DNA of 64,000 nt, taken from NCBI RefSeq assembly GCF_030936135.1, contig NC_082597.1, positions 77,420,495-77,484,494 of the forward strand. The letters run 5' to 3'. The position numbers were made by a program, and so were the translations under genes. This DNA comes from Gavia stellata (lineage: Eukaryota > Chordata > Aves > Gaviiformes > Gaviidae). The first letter of the stretch is position 1. Each line of letters opens with the position of its first letter. This document shows, one piece after another, positions 12,846 through 27,387 of the stretch. The notes below the pieces were generated by a model. The model was not told where the DNA came from. It did not search any database and saw nothing but the letters and a program-made list of their open reading frames with translations.

Positions 12846-15800
12846 TTAGAAAGTCTGTCTATAAGCCTATATGTGTCTATGTAGTTAAACCATTTATGCT
12901 AATAGTTTGTGATAGAGTAACACATCAGTTTATAAACCTATGATGCAGCAAAAGACCTAAAATTGTATTTCAGTGCTTATGCTGTTAGTTGTTCTCTAGA
13001 TATATGTATTGTTTTTCTTGATACAATGGAGGTAGGCAAAACCACATGGAAGTCTTCTCTGAGTAAAGAGGTATCAAAATGTATGCCTTAAATGATGCCA
13101 GAAAAACAGCTTACCCTGATGATACACTGAAAGTTCCTGTGCATAAGGCATGATTATCTAGCTGAACTTTGAAATGCCCCCATGAAATCATGCGAAGCTT
13201 CTAGTTCTGCTTGGCAAATTTAATGCAAGATAAAGATTAAAGCTACCAAGTGTGTTGCCTTTTTGTTTTCTGCATGTGCAGAACTTGTGTTTATGTTGAT
13301 CTTGGCAACAAATGAGATTAAAAGAGGTCATCTAAAGATAACATTGCTTATCCCAACTACCTGTACTCTTTCTTCCTCCTAGTCTCCCAGTTAATCTTCA
13401 CTTATACAGCTGCATGCCTGTGGTGGGGGGAAAAAAAGCAGTGGTGTTTCTTCTGAGCAAATCTAGAATTATTTCCCACCCTCCATGGAGCATCTAGAAA
13501 TGATGGAACACTTCTGCTGTGGTAGGAAAAAACCTATTGTTGCGCTCAAAGAAAAAAAAAAGTATGAGCTTGCTATAGGAGAGTGAATCCTCTGCCTGGC
13601 ACGCGTTGCAGTCCTTATGAGCTTCCTGTGATCTTGCTGTATTTCCTGGGAATAATCAGTATTAGCCTCATCTCTTGTGCAGTGAGATACGTATTATCCT
13701 CTTTTAGAGGTGGCAAAGAAGGGGTTGATCTGCTAGCTATCAGGACTGCAGCGTCCTATTCCAAACATCATCTTTGGCTGAATTGAGTAGCACAGTTCAG
13801 CTAGATGTAATGGGTTTGGGCCTGTGCTTTGCCTAGGTGTGTGTGCACACTGAGGAGGGCTGAGTGGGAAATCAGTGGGCAGCGGCTGGCAGACAGGGAC
13901 AATGCTCCCTGGAAGAGGGGTGGATAGATATAGGGAATTTTCTTATTCAGAACTTGACTCCAGTGAGATTAAACTGTTTTTGAAATTGACTGAAGCAAAC
14001 AAGCCTTGCTTCTTGTGTTGACCAAAGTCAATACTTAGTTAGGGAAAGGACAATCATTGTATTTACTCCTGTTTTTGGAGTAATATAATTCATTCCACAT
14101 GACAAGTTAGGGCCAGATCTCTTACTGTGGGTAAAGTTGAAGTTAAGAGTTTCTCTCAGTGTACCAGCTGGGAATTAAGATCAGAGTCTGGTCATTTCAC
14201 AACATAACTGATATATCACTCCACACCCAAATTCCCTACAGCAAGCCAACATTCAGCAGCTGGGAAAGAAGTGGGGGGAGCGGTGAGTGTGGGGTGGTGG
14301 TGTGACACAGTGGCCTAGATTAGTAAATTAGAATGGATTAGGGAAGGGTAGAAAGGGATTTTGTGCCTTCCCAGTACATGGACAAGAACTTAAGGCATGA
14401 GAAGGTAACTATTACTCTTTTGTACACAACTTAAGATGGCTAAAAATGTAGAAAGTGTGGTCCACTGCAGCATTTCTCAGAAAGCACACATACAGACATC
14501 AGAAGTACATCAGGGGCATCTATATGTGCATGGGGTATACAGAGAGCAGATTTGGGGGTGAGGGTGGGGACAGACCAAAAAAACCCCACTCTTTTGTCAC
14601 AGCAGAGACAGAAACTGCAAAAGTCTAGACTTCTGAAAGAAGTGAAGGCAGCTACAGCAGCAGTCTGCTTTCCATGGCATGTTTTTTGGGGGAATGGCAG
14701 AGGAGGTGAAGGTCGGTCTCTTCCCATGCCAGAGGCAGCTGACTGACCCACTGACCAGCTTTGGCTGGCGCTGCGCTGTGCCCTTTCCCTCGCACACCCA
14801 AGGGAGGGAAGCAGGGGCTGCCCACAAGTCACAAGATGAGATGATTACAAACGTGCCTCAGCACCCACAGCCTCGCTGCACTGACCCCCATCTTAAGGTG
14901 AAGTTGTGCCACAGACAGAGCCAATCCACCAGCTGGCTCCTGCCAAGAGGGGAAAGATTGCCTCTGGTGCTTGCTTAGCTGCTCCTTGCTAAGCCAATTC
15001 AGCTTTCTAACCCAGCAAACTATTCACTTCTGTCTTTCTGAATTTAGCTAATTGAATTGGCTAAACCTAGGAGCAGAGAAGTGGCAGGAGAAGAAAAGGA
15101 AGATGGGGAGCATACAAACGTAGAAGCAGAGGAGGAGGGAACAGAGAAACCAGGAGCGGAACAAGGGGCAAAGGGATGAAATATGGAAGTATTAGGAAGT
15201 GAAGAGTCCTTGGCCTTGCAGTAGAGCAGAGCTGGGAAAGATGTCAGCACTCCTGGTTCAAAGAATCACCTACCATAAGCTGCATAATTACTTATTTCAG
15301 AATAAGAAATCTTACAAATAAGGATAAAATAGTGAGGAAGGTCCCAGAGCACAGGGTGTCCCTCTACATGAGGGGTTTGAGCAAATCTGACTGAGGAAAT
15401 GGACAAAGTAACTATTACAAAAAAGGGACCAAGAAGTGATAAGCAACCACCTATACGTCCTAGGAACACATTCACATATTTCTATGGGCGTCTGTAGATG
15501 CCAATGGCTATTATTAGAGTGAGGAAAAGACAGCTGGTTTAAGGTGAATAAAGGCTGTGATGTCTATATGTGGCTCTCAGTTTAATTGTCACTGGCCTTA
15601 TCTATAAGCACAAATGAAGATCAAAGAGGAGGATTATTCAAACTTTTGTGATTTAAAGTTTGGCCAAAGGATGAATAGGTAAGAATAACATTTTCTATCA
15701 GTTCCAACTAAATGACAGACAAACAACATAAAGCAGTTTCTTCGTTCAGAAAACTCAATCTCATGGAAATAATAAATCACAGGAATGTGACAGTTTCAGC

Positions 15801-18800
15801 AATTTTCAATGATAAAAGAACAAAAGAGTTGCTTCAACTCTTATATTTAACTTTAATAACCAATTTACTTCCAGTAAGGTAAAATATTTAAACTCATTTA
15901 ATTTTAGCTCCATATTAATATTAATTTGGTTCATATATTTTAACATTACCAGAACCACTTATTCAAAGGAAATATTTGAATTTTCACACTGAAATATTTC
16001 CAAATAACCATTTATTTTATTCTTCATAGCAAAAGAAAAGTAATCTGTGTTTTAAATTCTAAATCAGAATGCAATCATAGTTGAAAATAGTAGACTTTCT
16101 CAAGGAAGGAAGCTGTAAAATCATAAAAAATAGAGTATGAAACAGCTACAAGAGGATGTATTGACTCTGTTCTCATTTTTCAGCTTCTCTTTTGGTGATA
16201 CAATAATAGGATTTATCAGATATGAATATAAGGTCAAGAGGAAAAACATGTTAGGGAAAGGTTCATATCAAACTGTAGCAAATATTTAAATGAAGATCAG
16301 ATGCTGTAGTGAACCAAAAATTCAGCAGAGCATCAGCACAGTGTATGAAGTGACAGTGCTTCTTTGAGAAACCTGCCTCAGTCTTCAAGAACTTCGTCAA
16401 AAGTCTTTGTATGAGCTTATTTCTCTAATGACAAATTCCGAACATAAATGCTTATCGAAGTAAAATCTGTATTATAAAACGTGTATTGCTATGGGCTATT
16501 CATTTAACATTAGTCAATGAGCCCTGTAGTATGAATTTGACTGAACTGATTGACTCAGAAGTAGAAAAACAGCAAATGTACAATGAGAACGTGCATGCAA
16601 TTTCTTCTTGAGAAACAACAACAAAAAACTCTAACAGTGAGCACTGACCTATAAAAATTACTCTAAAATGAACTCACTCTAAATACAACGTCAAATTCTT
16701 GGATGAGCTACATGAGTTATTTTCAGAATGATCCAGTTACAACAGGGAAGTGAGATGCTTGTATTTTAGCAAGCGAATCTTGGGATGGGCTGCAATTTAG
16801 ACAACTTTGGTCACCACGGTGTTTGAAATGAGGCCTTCAATCTCTTCCTGTGGAGGCCAATAGAAGTTTCTCGAATTATGCAGACTGTGGTGCTAACTTT
16901 GCTCATGCAAACTGTCTCTAGCTGAAGAAATAACCCTGGTTACATTTTAATTATAAACTTTAATGGCTGGAGCGGGGGGAATCTAGCTTTCAATTGTCAT
17001 CTTACGTACTCTCAAATCCCTCATTAATTTGTTCTGCTGAGTTGCTTATAAGATTGTTGCACGATAGTGAGAGAACTGTTAAGTCCTGACAAATGCTTAC
17101 TTTGTAGAGAGATAGTTGTTTAACTGTTCCTTCACCATCCCATCCTACACTGTTGTTGTGTGAAACCCAGGCCTTAATCCTCCGAAGCCTTATGCCCATG
17201 CTTAAAGGATGTACTCCAGGGTCTCCAGTCAAAGGAAAGACTTTCACTGACCTCACTTACCACTGTAAGATTGGAGTGTGAGTTTGAGTGTACTATGAGA
17301 AATTCCTTTTCATACAATTGTTTCAGAATTGATAAGAAGTTGCATTGGTCTGAGCATACTAATCATTGACTGGGGACACTGGACAACTTCTCAGCATTGT
17401 ACGTGTAGAAGACAACTAATGTGGCTACATAGATGTGCTTAATTTCTGCTCTCACTGTCTGCCCCTACCTTTGTTCCTCCTCTTTGCTGTTTTCTTCAAT
17501 CGAATACGGAGCTAGACCCCCCCCCCCCCCCCTTCTCTGGACATGTTTTAGCAGGAGAAGAGAATGGCAGCAGTCCCCATCCTATCATTCACCACCCAGG
17601 GTAGCATGTTTGCTCAGGATCACAGCTCCCTCCTCACCTCAAACCATACCTCAGAGGTGGCATGTCTCCCTTCAGTTAATCACTGCTATCCTATTTTGTG
17701 GGTATAGAACAACTCTTTGTATTTCCGGTACAAATGTTACACTATTTTTCTCACTGAAAAGCATCACTGAAGTAAGGTAAAAAGTAAAAGTATTATTCAA
17801 GCAGAGCAGTTTATTGATTTCTAAAACTAAATGCAAATTCACCAGCAGATTTGAAACATGAATACAATGATTTGCAGCAATTGCAGATCTGGACGTGGCA
17901 TTTATTTTTAAATCCTAATATCAATGGATAGGGGGTTGTTGATTTATAATGGCATTTAAACAACTGGTGACACTGGAAGTCCACAGTAATATTCCTGCTG
18001 ATTGTGAACTTCTGTAGGATTCCTGGTTAAGTTGGGAGCCTGACAGGTTCTTGTTTTCTGCTGTATGGATTATTTGCCTACTAAACAATTAGATTGTATC
18101 TAGTGCCATCTAGATGAAAATGAATTGGTAATTAGACCAACAAAAGGAATTAGGTATTGTTATATTTGCCATTTCAACAGCTCTCTTGAAACGCTTAAAA
18201 TCCCCTGGGATAAAATTTACAGCCTAGAGTTAAGGCTGTGCCTAAATTTCCTGGGCAACACTTGGGAAGAATGGTGAATTCTTCAAAATGGGATTCACAA
18301 CAGCCAGGGCCTTGCACAGTTAGCTGCCTAAAATAACTGACAGGAGGATGATGAGAACGGATGTTTACTTTAAGCCAATGAGAGATGCATAGCTTAGATG
18401 CCTTCCTCACTGATCTTAAATAACGTCCTTCCTCTATAAACAAAAAGCCCTCTATTCCTGATAAAGCAGAGCTATAGGAGGAAGAGCCCTCCCCAAGTCC
18501 TCCTCCTTGCACTGTAATTCAGTGATTAAAACAGAGGTCCAGGCTGAGGAAGGTCACTCATGACAAATCCTGTAACAGCTGGTTGGCCCGTAGATGAAGC
18601 TGTAGCCAGCTCTGATGGTTTCAGCTACTGTTCTCTAGCTATGTTCTGGAATAGCTGCTCCAAACTTCCAGCTCCACAAACAGGGTCCTCGGAGACCTTT
18701 TGGGAAAAGGCAGACTCCCTAAATTGTCTCTTCTTTCTTTCCTCCCCATTTTTAGGAAGCCTAGAGGCTACAGAATTAATTTAGTGCGACTGGCCACAAT

Positions 18801-21800
18801 GGGCACTGGCCAGTTGTCCAACACCTTCACAACACAGGGATAACTTTCATCAAGTCCCTCAAATCTCCAATGTAGCTGATTTGAACAGAAAGGTCCCTAA
18901 ACACTGCAGCATACAGTGTACATCACCCCCATCTAGGCTGCCTCCCCGCCCACCCCGGTCTCTCAGCCCCCCTCGCCCTCTGTCACATGCTGGTGAATGC
19001 CTTTCCCCAGGTCACCTGGCTTACACAAGCAGCAAGGAAGCTTATCCAGGGTGAGGCCACGGGTGGTTAGCTGTTCAGCAGCAGAATGGTTTAAGTTGAG
19101 AAACGCCCCAGAGGAAAACAAAAGTTATTTCCTGGCAGCATAGTTCCTCCAGCCGGTCTACTGTGCGTGGATGCTTGTATGAGCACAGCCAAGGGTGGCA
19201 GAGGGCTGGCAGTGACTGCTCTGGTTGGTATTGTTGCCCAAAAGCTCACTAGAAATTTTTCCTTTGCAAGACAAACTGCGTGAACTCCTTTGGGCAACCT
19301 TCTGCGGCACTTGTGAAGTCTCTGCTCCTTTTGTGCTGGCGTTATGTGGTTCTGTCATCCAGCCTGTGGCTTGGTTTAGCCATCTGCAAGGTGCAACTGT
19401 TTGGTATAATTTTCTTCCCTTTGCCAACTGGAAGGAAAAAATCCAAGGATTTAAAATCCCTGGTGTTTAAAGAATCAAGGGAACCAGGACTACTATAGCA
19501 AAGGCACAGTGTGTATGTTTATATCGCCCACACGCATGCTGCTTACAGCATCTTCACCCATGTTCAGCTCCATAATCCCCTCTCCAGAATTTCTTACCAC
19601 ATTTTCAAATGTTAAGAAGGGGCTAATGCATGCTAAGCAGCTTACTGGTTACTATTTACATAAGCAATAACTTCCTTTTATTACAAATGTTAGTTCCACA
19701 CTGTTCTGACGAGTTCCCACCTCTCAGGGGTGCTGAATGAAAGACCAGCTGTTTCTGTGTCCGCAGTTTCTCTGCAGAATGGGAACCTCTGTAAGTGAAT
19801 ATAAAATAATCTTTATGTGTATTTCCTGGCTGATGGATCACTGTGCTGCAAGACAAGATTCAAAATGCATCACAACTCTTGGGAAATATTCTGCCAGAGA
19901 AATTGTTTCTTATGTACATATCTATCTCTAGAACAATTCCCTAAATAATACTGGTCTTAGAGTTGGGAAGACAAATATCTAGTCTTTAGAGCAATAACAG
20001 GTTTGAAGTCTTTTCTTAGGTCAAGACCAAGGAGGAGACTTTGCTGAGAATCTGTCTCAGCAGCTGTTGTAAGGTGCTAATTATTAGGCCTTTTTATGAC
20101 AAGATATTAGGTCTTTAACATCCAATATTATTTGCCAGCCAGCAGTTACCAGATATAGTAATATCCATAATTGTAATTAAAAATAATAATATAGTTAATG
20201 TAGAAATGACACAGCTTAAGAGAGAAAACAGTAGCCCCATTACAAACAGAAAAAAGAACTTGTGCTCAGCAAGACTAGATTTGAAAAATCTTAACTCTGG
20301 TGGCTATCTGAATTTCCCTCATAGTTTGTTAGCCATACTCTTTTTTCCTAGTTTTCTGTCTTAAAGAATAACAAATCCTTCAGAAGTAATTAAAAAAAAA
20401 AAAGCTAAGGTTGCAAGTTAGCAATGGACATGGTCATTGCTGTATCTCATTAGTACGATACTTAAAGCTGTATGAGATCTTTTGCAATAAACTGTTGCCA
20501 CATATATATCAGGCCACAAAGTTATGACACAAAAATAATGTGAAAATATTAAAAAAAAAAAAAGGACCATGTTCATGTGAAATAGTATTAGGGTATTTGT
20601 TCTATGCAGTAGTTTTGAAATTATGAAGAGTAAAGGCAATGGTTGTGATATCAGACCTGAGAAGCCAATTGTTACTCTCAGGATTTATCTGTTTTACTTT
20701 GAGAATGAAAAACACAGATCACACCAAGGAATTCCAGATATGAAAATTCATTGCTTCTCCTACCAGAACCAGTTACACTGGTTTCCAGCCACCCTTCAAT
20801 ATGAAAATATCCTAAGTGCTGGAGGATTTTTCCTGCTTTTAGAAATAAATTGACAAAGCAAGGCTCTGGTCACAGAACTCAGTCACTGTTTTCATTCCTT
20901 TAGCATGAGGAATAGCACTTGATTATTGGTGAGTGGATTACATGCGCCGTGGATTAACTAGACCCTTGCCAGCAGCACAGTGATGGCAAGTGCGTGATGC
21001 ACAGCGCGTGCCCCTTGCACCATCCTCTTCTCTACCTGCTGTCATTTAAAACATGTTATGTTCTTGAGAGAGACCTGTTTACAAACAAGTTGGTCAAAGG
21101 CAAACGCACTCAGTATGTTTTGTTAGTTAACACATGTTTTGTATTATCTTTTCTAAATTTGGATTACCACATTTCTCCGTCCCACGTCACTTGGAGTAAG
21201 CAAGGGTTGGCAACAGAATTAGCATTTCAACAGACAGAATTTTTAGGACGTGGGATGCACCTAGATCTGAGAACCTCCCATATATTTTGAGATTCAGAAT
21301 AGTTACAAAACAGTTTACACAATACCAGCCAAAGTAACCAGAGAAATACTTCCGATACAGCTTCCATAATGAAGTTCCCAGTTTTTTAAGAGCATACAGC
21401 TTGAAACAGGGCCTGTAAAGAGATTTTTCAAAAGCTAGCCCTACTACCCCTATGTTTCAGCCTTATTACAGAGAAAATAGGGGTCTACCTCTACAGAATG
21501 ACTTAGTGTTGGATCGTAGCAAAAGGTATGTGAAATGGATGCTTGATTATTTTTTTTCCTTTAAAAAAAGATCATGGCAGAAGCCTGGAGAAAACTCCAG
21601 AGGTTGCTTTATCTGGTTTTAGATTTTGTATTGCTCCTTTCATAGAGATCTTCATAGTCGATTTCCCTTTGCCCAAACCAGAGCCCTTTAGTCCACAGTC
21701 ACAACTAAAACTCAGAACAGACCTCTTCACTTAGTTCAAAGCAATCATTAGGATTATGCTGTGAAGCTTGGAAGCTGCATTAAAATTGCTCAAACTGTCA

Positions 21801-24621
21801 GCATCTACTGTATTAGATGTGTACAAACAAACTTTTGAGATCAAACTCCTAAATTTCTACAGCTTTACTATGCGCTACAATAATCACTTAGGAACTTAAT
21901 CACCAGACTATTAACCCAAACCCCAAAATTTTACTCAAATGCTAGAAGATCAGGCCCAAGGGAAAAGCAGGTCAGTAGCTTTCTCTAAAATGACCTACTT
22001 TCCATCTCTTGACAAAGAAACCTGAGAGTAGTTAACTTGAGACCTCTGCAAGCTTAATGGGACATGATGTGACATGCAAAGAGAAAAAAACCAATCCCCA
22101 CAAACTGCCTGTGTCTTTGCTGGTTGATATCACTGTTTTAAACAGAACTGGATGCCAATAATGGAACAAGAAGGATGCTTGTGCCATGTGTAGTTTCTCT
22201 TTGAAGCTTAGTATAGAGTGTAGTGAGGGTATTTCAGTTGGTGCTCCCAACAGATGAAAAACTATGAAAACTATTTTGACCAGGGAAGTTTAAATATTCT
22301 TTCTCTGTCCCTGCTCCCCAGAATACAGCCCTGTGGCAGAAGTCGGTGAAGAGAGCGGCCCAGTGTGCATGTGGGGCCTTGGCGCAATGAATGTAATGGG
22401 GTTCTTTGTCCAGGTTATGATCAGTATTTGTCCTCAGCTTACCTGCCTCTGTAACTCAACACTTCCCCATCCTGTGGTCCCTCGTGCATTTTAAACACTA
22501 AGGGCTGTTTAACAGTCTTCTGGCCACCAATCTAGTAGGAACTCCCTTATGGTGTGCCCAAGTAACAAGGATGATCATACAAAAGGAGTAAAATTATCGA
22601 CTATAATTCCTCTGACAAATTGGCATCTTCAGGGGAACATAACAGGAGTTACCTGAATAACAAGGACAGCATAGCTCATACTCTTTCTTCCCTGCATGCA
22701 TAGAAACAAGAAGGGTAAATTTGCAGCATCCCACATAAGATATCTCAAAGGGGGAGTGTAAGCTATTTCTTGGTTCTGCTCTTCAGATCCTTTTAGGGAG
22801 AGGAGAGTGAGGCTTTCTATCATGAAACAAGGTTGCATTGTTCACCAAAGGCACTTAAACTGTGCCAGCAAAAGCTTTGTGTTTCTTCAGAAGATTTTCA
22901 CAGTAGAGCATTCCCAGAAAGATGTTAGGCAGAGATGAGGCATTGATGGTTTTTGTTTATATAGATTATCCCTTGATAAGGCTAGAATAATGTCACGTAC
23001 ACAGGACGGACTGTACTAGCAAGTTAAGGCAATTTTCCTGGGCTCCAGAAATTCTAGTAGGTACTTTGTCATCCTTCTGGAGAAGTACTAGGCTATTGAT
23101 CTGACTTAGCACTCAGTAAATCAGGCTTCTCCTCCAACTCTGAAACTAACCTTGCTGAGTGATATTGGGCCAACTTCATTACTGTGTCTCTTTCCACCTC
23201 CCCCATGAAAATGGTTACCATGATACATCAATCTCTTCTAAAACGCTTTATGAAAAGTGCCATGTGAGAGATCAGTGATTACTAATGAATCCCTGAAAGT
23301 CAAAAAGCTCATAGAAAACATTTGCTGTTTCCAAGCAGGGCTTAACAATCATCTCTTTGAGCTCATATCCTTCTCTTTCCAGTGACAGAAATTCTCATCA
23401 AATCTTCAGGGCTGGCCAAGATGACAGACCTGATGACTTGCTACCTGTCCAGTATTGCTCCTGTTACCTCCTGCTAGTGCTCTACCCTATGTGGTTCCTT
23501 TTCCTATAAATTATATGCCTTCAGCAAACATAGTACTTCAATGGTACCTTTCTTCTAAGGAGTTAAAGGCACTTTACGAGTGCACTATCAGTTTCTCTAA
23601 CACGGTAGTTAAATGGAAAGGATTAAGGGAGAAGCTTTCAGTGGTTAAGTGATGGACAGATGGCACGCCGGTTGAATTTACATGCCAGACATTGGGTTGG
23701 GTTGACATCTGTTTACAGAAGTTTGTAAGCCACGTGCAGGTTTCCTGGTGGATCGTACCCCCATCAAACCATGTTTGATTTCCATCAGGTGGCCTTCCAG
23801 GCCTTACTTCATATTCCTGGAGTTATGGGGAAATTATTGTGGACTGCATTCCATAAAGGATTTAGGATGTGTCTGCAACACAGATTGCAGCATAGTATGT
23901 GTAGTGATACTTGAGATAAATGGGACAATCTTGAAACTGCATATTGTACAACCGCGGTAGGGTTAGTTGGCAGTGCTTGTGATGAGGTTGCATCAGCTTT
24001 CTCAGATGTCCCAGATTTTAGAGCTAGCTCCAGGGTCTTTATCCTAAACAGCTATGTGCAGGGCAGATAAAACTGTAATTGGAATGACACAAATAAATGG
24101 AAAAATGTGAATGGGGAAAAAAAAGAAATAAGGGATTAGAATAGGTTTTGGGAGGAAGGACAATTATCTTTATAGGCCTGGAGATAAAAGGGAGATGAGA
24201 TAACCAGTGATTAGCCAAAGGTTCTGTGTGTGAAACTAATCTACCTTTTTGATGAGACAGCTGCTTTTCCAGGGAAGGGAAATAGGATCTGTCCTGTCCA
24301 TATGTGCCTCAGCTGATGATTGGGGTTTTTTTGCATGAGAAGCTATTTGCTAAGCTGGAGATGATGTAGTGAAGAAATTGTAAGATCTGTTAGGGAGCAG
24401 CCCAAAGAGATAAAAACGAGTACTGAAAAAGAGCAGGCATACACAGGAAGGGGAGTGTAGTGTTGGTGAGCAAACTTGGAGTTGTGTACTGGGGCATCAC
24501 CATACATTTAAAAAAAAATTGATCTAAGCTGAGATGGGGAAGGACCCAGATTTATCAACTGATCATAATATGATATAAGTAATCAGAATCAGTGATTCAG
24601 CTTCCCTAGCAAAGACTGTGT
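12846..24621. other. Intergenic DNA, no gene recognised
   Basis: No coding exon, RNA gene or well-preserved transposon was recognised. The 15,600-16,700 stretch is especially AT-rich. A 16-base C homopolymer sits at 17517-17532. Short open frames on both strands have no recognisable domains and no convincing pair of splice sites that would link them. Confidence 0.55.
17517..17532. repeat. Poly-C homopolymer (16 C)
   Basis: This is an uninterrupted run of 16 C, flanked by AGA and TTCTC. It is a probable length-polymorphic mononucleotide repeat, and G-quadruplex-capable on the minus strand. Confidence 0.9.
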
Positions 24622-24935
24622 AAGGCTCTAGTGAAACCCCATCTGAAGGACTGGTTGCAGTACTGGTCGGGGAGCATTTGTAGCACCTTTCTCATGAGAG
24701 GAAGCTAGAGGAGCTCAGCTCCTTGAGTATCACAGAATGAGGGCTGGCAGGGAATAAGGCTTATCACTCCAAACATTGTCAGCGACGTAAAGGAGACACT
24801 GATGTAAAAGGACAAGGTACAAGAGCAGATGATTATGAACCAACCATGTATCATTTTATGGCAGAAATAAGACTCCTAACTATTAAAGAAATGAGGCTCA
24901 GGAACAGCCTTGTAGTGATAGTTTAGGGATTAAAA
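24622..24935 (+). mobile_element. Degraded CR1-type LINE 3' fragment
   Basis: The segment reading GGCTCTAGTGAAACCCCATC, followed by a diverged form of the 'contributing to a single-band' region, matches the layout of CR1 3' sequence (rank order: cases where CR1 has CTAGTGAGACCTCATCTGGA, then AGGAGCTCAGCTCC). Further on, GAGGCTCAGGAACAGCCTTG resembles a CR1 terminal segment. Divergence is high, so the element is old and its edges are approximate. The call rests on remembered consensus, not an alignment. Confidence 0.45.
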
Positions 24936-26915
24936 AATGTTTTTAAATGGAGTTGATGTCTACCAGCAAAATTGAGATTAGCCCATAAAAACCTATTGAT
25001 GGGATAATGCGCCGAAAATCCCCTGCTCCCATGCCATTTAACTGGCTCTCCCTGTCCAATTTCTGCAGCTGTTCAGAAATGCCCCTCTCTGAACACTTCT
25101 GTGTCTCTTTTCCAAAAGCATGGATTAAGAAATGGTACTCTCCTGCACTTAAGCTCTGAGTAAATAGCGTGAGAGCACACATGGGGAGAATACAAAATAT
25201 TGCAGAGCTGGCCCTTTCCTTTAGAAGCGAATGGAAAAAGGTAGGCGTCACAGTCATCTTTTTAATGAAACAAGACTCTTCTAGGAAGCGTGGGATGTGG
25301 TTTCACCCCCCTTTTCACCTCCCTCCTTCCCTGTGAACTGAAATGGGTTCAATCTCGCACCTTCCTCTTCCCTAAATGAAGGGAAGCGCCTAAATGACAG
25401 ACAGGATTGGGATTAGGACGCGCTCTGCTCATTGAAATGGTGAGAAGATGAATGGATGAAGATGCATGACCCAACAAGACAGAGGTGAGAGCTAAGTTAG
25501 AGGTGGGAAAACTGGAGGTATGGCCCAGTGCTTGGGGTGCTCACTTAGAGGCAGAATCCCAAGTTTCTCATCACAGTGTTTTGCCCGAGGCTTGTTCAAA
25601 ATCTCCCTGGTAAAACTATCTAGTGATTGCTCAGTATGGCTTCAAGCCCAATCAGATTGAAAAGAGCTTGAATCCTGCTCTTTCTTCCTGACAGCGCGCT
25701 TTCTATAAATAAAAGATTGTGCAACACAACCCCTCCTAGGTGTATTTGGAAAGTATGAGCTGCTCTCGGACTCTTTCGAGATGTTTTTAAATCCCATTGT
25801 TAGGATATGATGGTGTATGTAAGTATTTAAAGAGATTTTCTGCAGCCCTGAGTGAGGCAATTAAATCCTAGAGGATTTCAGACATGCTGTTCTCTGTTTT
25901 TTTTTCATAGTCCAGCTCTGGGGTGCTCCCCACCAGGCAAGGTAATTGTTGTGAATTCCCTTCTGAGCCACTCAATCTCCATCAGCATTACAGCAGGAGC
26001 CTAATGGAAACTCTGGGATTTGTGGTGATGGAGGGGCATCACATACAGATACTGGTTCCTCTTACAACTTTTAAAGGAAACTGGCACCTTTTACAGGGAG
26101 CCAAACCGTGCCTGGACATGTTCAGATGCATTTAAGACTTTCAGAGGACTTGAGCCGAGAAACATTTAGGACAATCTCTGGCCTGCAATGCAGGACTCCA
26201 CAGAAACACCTGAACTAGTAGTGAGGAAAATAGTCTGCAGAGCTGAAAGCATGATGGTATTGCTACACTGATGCAGACAAGAGTCGGGGCTGGTTGGCAC
26301 CAACACAGCACTTTCTTCACACAGGCATATTATGCAGCAAACAGGCAGATCTCACACAGTGCTGTGCTGATAAACGTATGGGCCTGTTCACAGCTAAGTT
26401 AGACATTGTGATGCGGCACTGTGTTGAGCAGTTCTGTAAAGGCAATTGCAAATGATCAGATTAATCAGTTGGTGCCAATGACTCCATCAGTGTGGTACAG
26501 ATTTTTCTGGAGATCTTCAGGTGCTTAAAGATGCCATTATGAGACCTCCAAAAGTCCACCAGTACCTGGCACCTGGTTTTGATGGATCAGTCAGCCAGGT
26601 ACTATTGAAACTCTGCTAGATGACACTGTTTTAGAATTGAAATGGCATTTGGCTGCTTTGCTTGTACTTCTGTACGTAAAATGTTGGTAGAACTTGAGCA
26701 CAGAATTGTGTAAGTTAATGGTTTGAGATGGTCAGGAAAAAGCAGATTATTCTATCGTCTTCCCTTTCTAAGCCTAGTATTATTGTGAATTTTCTTCTCT
26801 TAAAGTTTATTACAGGACTGTTGAACAGTGCTTGCTCTTGCAGCAGGTCATGAAACACAGATGATCGTATATGCTAGCATGATATATTCCTTTGAGCCTT
26901 GGGTACTCAGGGTAA
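24936..26915. other. Intergenic DNA upstream of PNPLA3
   Basis: No exon was recognised. A 104-codon antisense open frame (25257 to 24943) has mixed composition but no recognisable domain; it is discussed as a possible conserved noncoding element. The remainder is ordinary AT-rich flank leading into the PNPLA3 CpG island. Confidence 0.5.
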
Positions 26916-27343
26916 TTGCTGAACCCGCACCTTCCGCCGCCTGCACGGGCTGCGGGAGCTGTGCCGTGTCCCGCTGCCCCGCAACAACTGGCAGCAGCGG
27001 CAGATCCCAGGGCTGCCTTGTCTCTCAGCCCAAGACTCACGGGCGCGTTTCAGCGCTACCACGACCCGGCTGCCACGGCCTTACCTAACCCAGCCTGGGC
27101 CCTACTTGGCGGCGTACGGCTGTGCGTGGGGTGTGCGGGACGAGCCCCGCGGGACCGATTCGCTCGCGGGCGGGGAGGAGCCACCCGCCCCAAAGGGCGG
27201 ACAGGAGGGCCCGGGGAGGCCGCGGTAGGCGAGGGGGCGGAGGAGGTCGGGGGACTCGGGACCGCGGCCGTGCCACGCGGGGCGCGGGTCACGCAGCAGC
27301 GCGCCCTCCCTCTGACAGGGGGAGCGACAGGAGGCGGGACCTC

Positions 27344-27351
27344 ATTTGCAT
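27344..27351 (-). promoter_or_regulatory. Octamer (POU-factor) motif in PNPLA3 promoter
   Basis: ATTTGCAT is the exact reverse complement of the octamer ATGCAAAT bound by POU-domain factors such as Oct-1. It is a conspicuous AT-rich island inside very GC-rich sequence, about 240 bp upstream of the start codon. Function is inferred from the motif only. Confidence 0.5.
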
Positions 27352-27387
27352 CTGCCCTGGGGTTGGCTGGGGCGCCTTGGGGCCACC

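Noticed and set aside
1-26900. Exons of SULT4A1 or PNPLA5, expected nearby from mammalian gene order
   Set aside because: I looked for the sulfotransferase PAPS-binding segment and for a second GASAG-type patatin exon and found neither; they presumably lie outside the window or are absent.
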